Below are positions 1 to 8,000 of a stretch of 42,520 bases of DNA, piece by piece. A program made the translations under genes and the position numbers. Where the stretch lies: IMG/VR virus record IMGVR_UViG_3300043395_002316, positions 1 to 42,520 of that record. One strand, written 5' to 3'. Positions within the stretch are counted from its first letter, which is position 1, and each line of letters begins with the position of its first letter. Origin of the DNA: a virus. Under the pieces are notes generated by a model that searched no databases, had not been told where the DNA came from, and saw only the letters and a list, made by a program, of their open reading frames with translations.

Positions 1-30
1 CGAATAAAATTGAAAAATAAATATTTGGAA

Positions 31-1230
31 TTATGATAAAATTGTTGTACGGACTTTATCAATCCATTCTGTCTTATTATCAAATTTTTTCATATATGCT
101 TTAAGTTTCATAAACTCAGCATTACGCTCATCATATGAATCTTTTAAGATTTGTTTAACACATTTATCGAACTCATTTTTAGTAGAAACTCTATATTTGT
201 AATTAAGTTCTGGTGCCCAATCAGAATTTAAAATAGGTAATTTACCATAATCTACTGCTTGAAAAATAGAATATCCAAATGGTTCTTGGAAATATGCTCC
301 GTGGAATATTCCCCAATTTTTTAACATAAATTGATGATGAATTTCAGGGTCCCATTGATAAATATCAATATCCTTTAAAGTATATGTTGTAGTATCTCTC
401 AAATTTTTAACATCATATTGTGATGTTAAAGCATATCCTTTATGACCATTCAACCAGTGTAAACATTTTCTAGTTTCAGCACGAGAAGCGAATCCAATCT
501 TACCATTATCTATATGAGATGTTAGTGGTAAATTATGTACAAATTCATAAAAGTTAGGAATTGTTACTGTATAATTTGGGAAATCTTCTAAAAGAGAAGA
601 ATGATTGTTTCCAATCCAAATTCGTTTTTTAAATGTAACTAAAAAATCTTCATAAAATTCTTCGTCTACATTAGTTTGTAATTGTAATAAATCCAATTCA
701 GGTATTTTACTCAATACATTTCTAATATCCTTTGCGTACGCATGTACAAAAATATTTTTAAATTTATCCTCATAATGCCAAATATGTGGCCTTTTGTGAT
801 AGTGAGGATGGAGTACATGAATTTCGTTACAATTTTTTAACCACTCTTCAGTTATACTTGGGTCATCTCCGTGAAAGTGATATATTAATCCTTTTGGCAA
901 TGATTCTGGTTTAAAATTTATTGGTCTTTTTGAATCTATTAATAATCTCCAAGTCTTTTTAATAGGAAGTATAGGCCAAACATATTGTAAAAAATAATTT
1001 GTCCAAATATCAGAACCACCAACAATAGTGTTACCAGCACCAGTAGTGTATAAAATTCTGTTATGTCCTTTTCTTAAATTTTCTCGAGAATATAATTTAT
1101 CATCTTCTTCTAAAAAATCATTAATAATTGATGCAATATCGTTTGTTTCAATTTCGTTAGGATATTGTTCAAAATAACCTTCCAATAATTCAATTAATTC
1201 TTTTAATTTATCACCGGTAATTATTCCCAT
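31..1230 (-). CDS. GT-B fold (GT4-like) glycosyltransferase
   Basis: This 399-residue protein looks like a glycosyltransferase of the GT-B fold that would transfer a sugar from a nucleotide donor in the cytoplasm. Seen in the sequence: an N-terminal glycine-rich segment followed by GGSDIW (residues 71-76), as in the first Rossmann domain of GT4 enzymes, and a C-terminal EPFGYSIFQAVDYGKLPI stretch starting near residue 316. The latter matches the donor-binding E-x7-E region of GT4 enzymes in position, although the second acidic residue is Asp. The first 60 residues are helical and acidic and match nothing I know. It is the last gene of the tail-fibre/modification block, 16 nt after the 2OG-oxygenase gene, so it is probably co-transcribed with it. 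The acceptor is unknown; a virion protein or the host surface polysaccharide are both possible. Family call fairly sure, substrate not. Confidence 0.72.
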   Translation of the reverse strand: MGIITGDKLKELIELLEGYFEQYPNEIETNDIASIINDFLEEDDKLYSRENLRKGHNRILYTTGAGNTIVGGSDIWTNYFLQYVWPILPIKKTWRLLIDSKRPINFKPESLPKGLIYHFHGDDPSITEEWLKNCNEIHVLHPHYHKRPHIWHYEDKFKNIFVHAYAKDIRNVLSKIPELDLLQLQTNVDEEFYEDFLVTFKKRIWIGNNHSSLLEDFPNYTVTIPNFYEFVHNLPLTSHIDNGKIGFASRAETRKCLHWLNGHKGYALTSQYDVKNLRDTTTYTLKDIDIYQWDPEIHHQFMLKNWGIFHGAYFQEPFGYSIFQAVDYGKLPILNSDWAPELNYKYRVSTKNEFDKCVKQILKDSYDERNAEFMKLKAYMKKFDNKTEWIDKVRTTILS

Positions 1231-1246
1231 AATATTTTAAACTTAT

Positions 1247-1750
1247 TTATTTTATTTCAGTATAATGTAAAAATAATTGAATAACAAATTGGTCATCTTT
1301 ACATTTTAATATATCACGCCAATGTGCAGTTGTTCTACCATCAACTAATCCAGCCAATCCCATTATTGTAGGATACCCAACTTTACCATTTTCAACATTC
1401 GAATCTTCAACCCATAATGGCCATTCATTATCTAAATTTGTAAATATACAAACTGATATTGTCCAATCCAAATCTTCTCTATCTTTATGTGATGGTAATG
1501 TAGAGTCATTATTATATATTCTAATATATGGATTTGCAGTTTTTAATTTTTTGCCAGTTTTCTCCTCAACCATTGGTAAAAATCTACCTAATAAATACCA
1601 TGTTATAGGAGTATTTCCCCCATATGAATTTTTATAAAAACTGGTATCTTTTTCTAACGCAATCGTACCCTTTTCATAAAAATGAAAAAACTCTTTCATT
1701 ATATATTCACACTCGTATTCATTTAATATTTTACCTAAATCTAAATGCAT
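1247..1750 (-). CDS. 2OG-Fe(II) dioxygenase-like protein
   Basis: A 167-residue protein with the layout of a small 2-oxoglutarate/Fe(II)-dependent dioxygenase. The candidate iron ligands are His88 and Asp90 (in SHKDRED) and distal His143 (in TTAHWRD), with basic residues Arg145 and Lys149 behind it that could bind 2-oxoglutarate. Length and double-stranded beta-helix spacing fit the family. It has no C-terminal RxxxxxR motif of AlkB repair enzymes, so base repair is less likely than hydroxylation of a protein or sugar. It starts 3 nt after the stop of the prolyl-4-hydroxylase-like gene, so the two oxygenases form a translationally close pair. The substrate cannot be read from the sequence. 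Overall similarity to known families is weak; the call rests on the metal triad. Confidence 0.6.
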   Translation of the reverse strand: MHLDLGKILNEYECEYIMKEFFHFYEKGTIALEKDTSFYKNSYGGNTPITWYLLGRFLPMVEEKTGKKLKTANPYIRIYNNDSTLPSHKDREDLDWTISVCIFTNLDNEWPLWVEDSNVENGKVGYPTIMGLAGLVDGRTTAHWRDILKCKDDQFVIQLFLHYTEIK

Positions 1751-1753
1751 ATT

Positions 1754-2308
1754 TTATCTTTTAAATTTTGATTCTCTAATCCATATAACAGCAATATATT
1801 TAACTCCTTTTGTAACTGGTAATCCTGCATGTAAACTTTCGGGGTCTACTTCATCGTTTGGAGTTACATTACTCCACATAAGTAATCTACCAATACGAGG
1901 GGTAATTTTTAATTTTTTTGTTGGAAATTCAGTTTCACCCCCCTCGAAATCATCATTTAAATAAAATAAACAACTCATTATACGCTGACCACCTAAAGCC
2001 ATATGTTGTTCGTAGTATTCTTCGGTTTTATGAAAATAATCACAATGAATTTTAAATTCACCACCAATATCATATTTTACAATATGAACTTCTTCTTGAT
2101 TTTCAATAGGATTTCCTGTCATTACCGAAATCATTTTTTTAATTTTTTCGGTTAATTCATCATGTTCTCTAATCCAACTACCATCTGCTACTCGATAACC
2201 TTCTATTTTTTTACCCAAAGTACCTGCTGGTGCTAAATTTTTTGAACCAATTTGTATTAGATGTTTACATTCATCTGGCGTAAGAACATTATCTATTATT
2301 GTAACCAT
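1754..2308 (-). CDS. Prolyl 4-hydroxylase-like 2OG-Fe(II) oxygenase
   Basis: A 184-residue protein closely resembling the catalytic domain of prolyl 4-hydroxylase alpha subunits, which hydroxylate peptidyl proline using O2, Fe(II) and 2-oxoglutarate. Visible hallmarks: the metal pair His88-x-Asp90 (IHCDYFH), a GGxR segment followed by LFYLNDDFEGGETEFP (residues 114-129), distal metal ligand His160 and the 2OG-binding Lys170 in the typical HAGxPVxxGxKY arrangement. All three metal ligands and the lysine are present, so it should be active. P4H homologues are common in T4-like marine phages, usually with unknown targets. Here the gene is one gene away from an adhesin with three Pro/Thr-rich linkers, which makes those prolines the obvious candidate substrate (inference). 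A late-type promoter motif lies 18 nt upstream, so it heads its own transcript. Confidence 0.85.
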   Translation of the reverse strand: MVTIIDNVLTPDECKHLIQIGSKNLAPAGTLGKKIEGYRVADGSWIREHDELTEKIKKMISVMTGNPIENQEEVHIVKYDIGGEFKIHCDYFHKTEEYYEQHMALGGQRIMSCLFYLNDDFEGGETEFPTKKLKITPRIGRLLMWSNVTPNDEVDPESLHAGLPVTKGVKYIAVIWIRESKFKR

Positions 2309-2326
2309 TTTTCAATTGTATTATGT

Positions 2327-2336
2327 ATATAAATAT
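2327..2336 (-). promoter_or_regulatory. Late-promoter-like decamer ATATTTATAT
   Basis: The decamer ATATTTATAT reads on the minus strand 18 nt before the start codon of the prolyl-hydroxylase gene, in the 39-nt gap after the SGNH-glycosyltransferase gene. It is one of eight exact copies in this window, all before minus-strand genes. Assignment to the gp55 sigma factor is inferred. Confidence 0.5.
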
Positions 2337-2347
2337 ATATTATTTAT

Positions 2348-3805
2348 TTATTCATATTTTTGCAACCACAATGCAACATGATTATAAAATTTATTTGATT
2401 TAAAATTCGATACATCCCAATTCGGAAAATCTTTTTTTGCAAATAATGGGTCAACTGAATAATGACAAAAATAATGTTTATCGTCATCCAATTCATTTAT
2501 GTTTGGAATATATGTATTATCTTGCGATATACATTTTATTTTGTGATTATGACAAGCTATTTGAAATCCCGCCATAGCACACCACCAACCAAAACTATCA
2601 GTCGAATCCAAATCATCAACTATTTTTTCAGAAATTACAATAACATCATTTATAATTTTTTTTAATGTTCTTACATTTATAATAATCGGAACAAATCCTC
2701 CATCCATATATGAATAATCAGTATGTTCTAAATACTTTTCAATTTTATAAAAATTACTTTTAGATGGGTCTTTAATATGCATATGCCAATCTTCATATAT
2801 ATCACAAGTTATAACTTCATTATCTTTTGGTAAAATTCCATTATAAATTTTTAATGGAACTACATCACAATCTATTATACATAAAATAGTATCATCTGAT
2901 AATGTTTCTATCATATATTTCAATGGATAAAAAACATTTATTGCAGTGTAATGTGAATGTATTTTTGTTTCATCTAAATCTTTATGTATTCCTGGTAATA
3001 ATTTAGTTTTTAATCCAATATTCCACGGGATTGACATGAAAACATTACTATGTTTATTTCTATCCACCATAACAACAATTGAATTTGTTTCTGCATTTTT
3101 TCCATATATTAGTCTTTGAAAAAATTCAAATAATGATGTTTGAAACCTAAACATTTCTGCAGGAGCAGCAATTGGAATTGTTAATATTCTATTTGCGTTG
3201 TATGTTTTTATTTTTGTGTAAATATCGTTTGCAATTAATTTATATCCAATTGTATTTGGGTGATAGTCTCCACCTAAAAATGTATCAAATTTATTTACCT
3301 TTCTAGCACCATATTCCCAACAACTTTGCTTATTTTCCATTTCCCATTTTATTAAACCATCACTAACACATCCATCTATGTTAAGAAAATTAGTAAGATT
3401 TAAATGTTGATACTCTGAATATTGCAATTGTGAGAATGTTGGAAAAAATGAATTTAAAATAAAATAATTATACCCTTCTAATTCATTTATAATGTTACCA
3501 ACATCTATGATAGGGTCACCATCCTTTCGATATGGGTATGATAACATAACAATAATTAAATCATCTTTATCTAATAAAGATTTCCATTTAACTATATCTT
3601 CATAAATTTCATTATTTGATTTATTACAAAATGCTAAATTTACAAATGGTATATCAAATTTATTAGCCAAAAATCTCGGCCAACCATTCATTAAACGTAA
3701 ATAATCTATAAATAAATTTGGTGATATAACCTCCTTATATTGTATATCGTGCTCAACACCATGTCCTGCAGTCCAACTATCACCAAATGTAACTAATCTC
3801 TTCAT
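2348..3805 (-). CDS. SGNH/GDSL hydrolase fused to DxD glycosyltransferase-like domain
   Basis: A 485-residue two-domain protein. Residues 1 to about 200 are an SGNH hydrolase: block I is FGDSWTAG with nucleophile Ser10, and block V gives the Asp180/His182 pair (GGDYHPNTIGY). Such enzymes add or remove acyl groups on sugars. Residues from about 205 to the end look like a GT-A-type glycosyltransferase: a hydrophobic strand ends in IIDCDVVPL with Asp312-x-Asp314 as the metal/nucleotide motif, followed by YMDGGFVPIIIN near residue 367, as in many DxD enzymes. The fusion suggests one polypeptide that both glycosylates and (de)acylates the same acceptor. It sits between the proline-rich adhesin gene (12 nt upstream) and the prolyl-hydroxylase gene. 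No signal peptide is visible, so it acts in the cytoplasm. Both domain calls rest on motifs; the substrate is unknown. Confidence 0.7.
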   Translation of the reverse strand: MKRLVTFGDSWTAGHGVEHDIQYKEVISPNLFIDYLRLMNGWPRFLANKFDIPFVNLAFCNKSNNEIYEDIVKWKSLLDKDDLIIVMLSYPYRKDGDPIIDVGNIINELEGYNYFILNSFFPTFSQLQYSEYQHLNLTNFLNIDGCVSDGLIKWEMENKQSCWEYGARKVNKFDTFLGGDYHPNTIGYKLIANDIYTKIKTYNANRILTIPIAAPAEMFRFQTSLFEFFQRLIYGKNAETNSIVVMVDRNKHSNVFMSIPWNIGLKTKLLPGIHKDLDETKIHSHYTAINVFYPLKYMIETLSDDTILCIIDCDVVPLKIYNGILPKDNEVITCDIYEDWHMHIKDPSKSNFYKIEKYLEHTDYSYMDGGFVPIIINVRTLKKIINDVIVISEKIVDDLDSTDSFGWWCAMAGFQIACHNHKIKCISQDNTYIPNINELDDDKHYFCHYSVDPLFAKKDFPNWDVSNFKSNKFYNHVALWLQKYE

Positions 3806-3816
3806 TTAACTATTTT

Positions 3817-5097
3817 TTAAAGAGTATTACAAACTCCACCAGCAAAAAATTGACCACCACTAAAATATCCATAAGTTACACCATCAGAGAATATACCACT
3901 ATCATTAAACGGAGACCCATCAAAATTATAATAATATCTACCACTTATCAATTGAGACCATTGGTTTGAATATACAGTACCCCAAAAACTACCATATTGT
4001 GCATTAGTACATGCACTACCATCACTACCTGGGTCACCCATAGCAATTGCTATGTTATAATTCCAACTAGCAGGAGGTGGAGTATAATCCGGTGTAGGTG
4101 TAGGTGGTACATAATCTGGCGTAGGTGGTACATAATCCGGCGTAGGTGTAGGTGCGGTATAACAATATATTTCACCAGTACCTTTTGATAATCCAGCACC
4201 TGTATCTGTATTATAAACATACACATTATATCCACCCGCATTATTAGCTACACCTGTAAATGTATAGTAATTATATCCGCCGGTTGATGTAGTTGCGTAA
4301 CTAGATGGTGGACCACTTTGAATACTATATCCAACTTTATAATTTGATGAATTACCACCTGCAATATTTGTAATAATAATTCTACCACCACCATCATATC
4401 CGCCACCACCACAATCAATAGAAACATCAAATGTTATTGGGGCTATATACGTTGGCGTAGGCACCGTTGGTGTAGGTACTGCAGGTGGATAATAAGTTGG
4501 GGTAGTCGGTGGTGTATAGGTTGGAACTATTGGAGTTGGTGTGACTGTACAAACTGCACATGCTGCAGTAGGTGATGCACTTATAGTTCCTTGCCCATCT
4601 CTTCTAAATCTACGAGTATAACGAGTTCCATTACCATCTGTCCAAGCAGCATAAAATGGTGAAGTATCACCCAAATCATTAGTCACTACAAATGGTAAAT
4701 CTAATATTTTTGTAGCATCACATAAGGTAGTTCCATACACCGTAACCGTAATATTACCATAATCTCCACCATCACAAGCACTTTGTGCATCTGATGCAGC
4801 TATTGAAATAATTATTTGTGTTTCCGGTGTTGTAGGAGTTGGAGCAGTAGGTGGATAATATGTTGGAGTTGTTGGAACTTCGGGCGTATATATTGGTGTA
4901 TATGTTGGTACTACCGGAGTGGGAGTTGGTGTACCACTATATCCATAAAATTCTGACATTACATCTGGTATATCAAATTTAACAAGACCCGTTGCAGCTT
5001 TAGCAATAACATTGTACTGCCTCAATGAATTTGAAGTAGTACTCAACGCAGCTTTAATATCTGACATTTTTATAGGGCCTGAAGTTGGTAATGGCAT
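3817..5097 (-). CDS. Proline/threonine-rich modular tail adhesin
   Basis: A 426-residue structural protein that is probably part of the tail fibre tip. Residues 1-55 match the short phage tail module starting LPTSGPIKMSDI and ending in EFYGYSG, a module frequent in T4-like marine phage tail proteins. Three globular modules follow, each preceded by a Pro/Thr linker (residues 56-92, 186-220 and 314-343, each with 13 prolines). Modules one and three share an SAC...YG...TVY pattern and carry Cys pairs, resembling Cys/Tyr-rich modules seen in flavobacterial phage tails. The linker DNA is itself repetitive, for example around 4080-4160. Its start overlaps the stop of the giant fibre gene by one base (TAATG), so the two are translationally coupled and probably assemble together. 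The linkers are plausible targets of the neighbouring prolyl hydroxylase and glycosyltransferases (inference). Confidence 0.7.
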   Translation of the reverse strand: MPLPTSGPIKMSDIKAALSTTSNSLRQYNVIAKAATGLVKFDIPDVMSEFYGYSGTPTPTPVVPTYTPIYTPEVPTTPTYYPPTAPTPTTPETQIIISIAASDAQSACDGGDYGNITVTVYGTTLCDATKILDLPFVVTNDLGDTSPFYAAWTDGNGTRYTRRFRRDGQGTISASPTAACAVCTVTPTPIVPTYTPPTTPTYYPPAVPTPTVPTPTYIAPITFDVSIDCGGGGYDGGGRIIITNIAGGNSSNYKVGYSIQSGPPSSYATTSTGGYNYYTFTGVANNAGGYNVYVYNTDTGAGLSKGTGEIYCYTAPTPTPDYVPPTPDYVPPTPTPDYTPPPASWNYNIAIAMGDPGSDGSACTNAQYGSFWGTVYSNQWSQLISGRYYYNFDGSPFNDSGIFSDGVTYGYFSGGQFFAGGVCNTL

Positions 5098-8000
5098 TAT
5101 TTATTCCTTTTTAATTCCTCAATTTCCGATTTTAATTCTTTTATACTCTCAATAAGAAGTGCAACAATTTTATCATATTTAACTGCTTTATATCCATTAT
5201 CACGAGTAGCTACCAATTGTGGTAATACTTGTTCAACTTCTTGTGCTATTACACCAACATCATTACCTTTATTTGTATGTATATCTTCATAACCCTCTTT
5301 CCAATCATAAGTATATCCATTCAATAAAGATACTTTTTCAAGGGGATTTTGAATTCTTAACAAATTATCTTTTAATCTTAAATCGGATGAAGTATTTGCA
5401 GTAACATCGCCGGTTACCGTCAATCCACCACCGATTTTTACAAAATCAGTCTCATTTGCACGCTTTACTTCCAAATATTTAGAAGTATCATAGACAACTT
5501 GAAAACCACCTGCACACAATTCAGTTTTTGATACTGGGACTGATGCTGCAATTGAACTCAATAATGGTGTTCTCATATAAACACCAAAATCGGCAGGACC
5601 TGGTAAATTAGGTGCACTTAATATAGCAGCAGCATATATATCTTTTAATACCGGTTTTATGTAATATGTTCCAGCTTCTAATGTTACAGTTGTACTTAAT
5701 GTAAATGTGCCATAAGATGCATTCATCGTATATGTGCCGATTTGATGTAAAGTATTTACATATGAGTCTGGTTGAATTACATATTGGGTACCTGATGGTG
5801 TAATTAATCTAAATCCATATGAATAAGACCACTCCATTCGTTCCAAATATTTACCATGAATATCATCACCCGATGCAAAAAATTGATTACTACCGCCCGA
5901 TACTATTGCAGAAATTGTACAAGTTGAACCTATTAATGCATTTCCACTACTAATTGTAAAATTAGCTTCATCTACACCTAAATTTATATTAGAATTGGTA
6001 TATGAATATGTAGTACCCGAATGATTATCATACCATTCATAATTTGCAGGAACATTATAGTTGACAATATTAGTTTGTGAAGGGGTGATACTTCCGGCAG
6101 ATTTATCCGATAGTGTAGTATTTGCATTTACATCAACCACAACCGATGTACCATTATATAATTCCATTGCGGGCCTTGCAGCAGCCAATTGTAATTTTTT
6201 AGTACCAACCGATGCATATAAATTTGAACCATTTAAAACCCAATCACCAATAAATCCTTCCGTTGCAGTAATACGACCGGAAACATCCACATTAGCTGCG
6301 GTTAATTTTCCGTTCGAATTAATATTTGAATAAGTTGCACCACTTCCAATCGTTAAACTGCCACCGGTTAAAGTTAAATTTGTAGCAATAACTGCACCAG
6401 CAGGTGTTACTCTAAATGGAGCATCGGCAAAAGTTGCATTCCCCAAGTAAAGTCCGTTTGAATCTGCTTTAAAAATACTATTACCACTACCTATGGAAAT
6501 AATGCCAGCACTATTTAATACAGCACTACCACCGGTTAATGTTGTTGGCCCTAAAGTCCATCCACCAATTGTACCGGTTGCTGCTGAAATATCTCCTGCA
6601 AATGAACCTCCTGCTGCATTTAAATTACCACTAAAAGTACCACTACCATTAATTGTAAGATTTGAACCATCCCACAATAAAGAATTTGTTGCACTTTTTA
6701 AAGATAATTTATATTTTGTACCACCGTCATTTACTGAGCCTATAAAGATACCATTTACATTATATCCCTGTGAACCGACACTTGAACTTTGACCAATTGA
6801 AATATATGGATAAGCAGTTCCACCATTTAATGTTATATTAGCAGATGACACTCCACCATTATTATTTGTACCAACATTTAAAGTATTTTGTACATATGAG
6901 TCCTGAAATAAACCAATTTTAGCTGCTACAAAGAAATCCTGTGTACCTAACGATGTCCAAGCAGTAGATGATGGTTGTGATGGTGAACCATCTGCAGTAT
7001 TTGTTGCTACTGATGTATGAGAACGAGTAGCAGCATAATAAGTATCATATGGGGCAGTACCTGTCGAACTCCATAAAACTACATCTCGTCTACCAGTACC
7101 ATCTAACAATCCATCAGAGTATTGATATGCTCGACCCGATTGCCAAACTCCAGTATGAACAACACCAGGACCAGTTACACCATCTAATGTTACACTTATA
7201 ACATGACTTTGTGCAATTGCAGATGAAGTTATTCCTGCTGAAGTTTTATATTCAACATTAAATGTTATTGTTTCACCTGCCGTAGATGTTGGTGTTTTTG
7301 GTGTTATTGTACCATTATTATTATTTGTACTTCCAGCAGAAACACCTGAAATTTTAAATGTACTATTTGATGCAAGTGTAGATGAATATGTATAGGCATT
7401 CCCATTTTCAGTTACCGAAATGGTAATATTAGATGGTGATGCGTAAACTCCAGCAGTACTGCGTTTTATAGTTTGTGAGGATGGATTTAGTGTTATCACA
7501 ACTCCATTAGCACCATTCGTACCATTCGTACCATTCGTGCCATTCGTGCCATTCGTACCATTCGTGCCATTTTGTCCAACACTAACTTTTGTTGCAGTTA
7601 CAACAATAGTTTTTGTTTGTCCACCAGTACCCTCACTATCAGTATGTGTAATAATTAAAGATGCAGATGCTTCAGATTTTGTAGAATCTATAACCGAACC
7701 TGTCATATTTAATTGATTTCCAGTTATAGTTGGATTTGTAGAAAATCCACCATATGTACCAGACATGGATGTAAATCTATTCGTACTACCTTCCAATGCA
7801 GTGACAATCACATTACTTAATGTACCACTTTGTACACCAGATGAATTTGCAGTTACTGATTGCGCCTGTGGGGTTGCCGAAACAACAATAGTTGGAGTTG
7901 CTTTTTTAGCTTTTGTATAAGTTACAACTTTTGTTATATCGGTTGTATCACCTGCACCATCTTTATATCGTACCAATAATGATAACGAACCACTATCTGC

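Noticed and set aside
1247-1750. AlkB-type DNA repair dioxygenase.
   Set aside because: The HxD...H triad is present, but the C-terminal RxxxxxR and substrate-lid motifs of AlkB are not visible.
4050-4430. Two minus-strand frames in other phases within the proline-rich adhesin.
   Set aside because: They arise from the repetitive Pro/Thr-coding DNA read out of phase; the product is low-complexity His/Leu/Ile repeat with no start context.
5095-5099. Programmed frameshift at the TAATG overlaps (also 13997, 29749, 35236, 36492).
   Set aside because: No slippery heptamer or downstream structure is visible; one-base stop/start overlap explains them as reinitiation.
7512-7574. Short regular repeats considered as a CRISPR array.
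   Set aside because: Units are 9 bp with no spacers and encode an in-frame Gly-Thr-Asn tract in the tail fibre.
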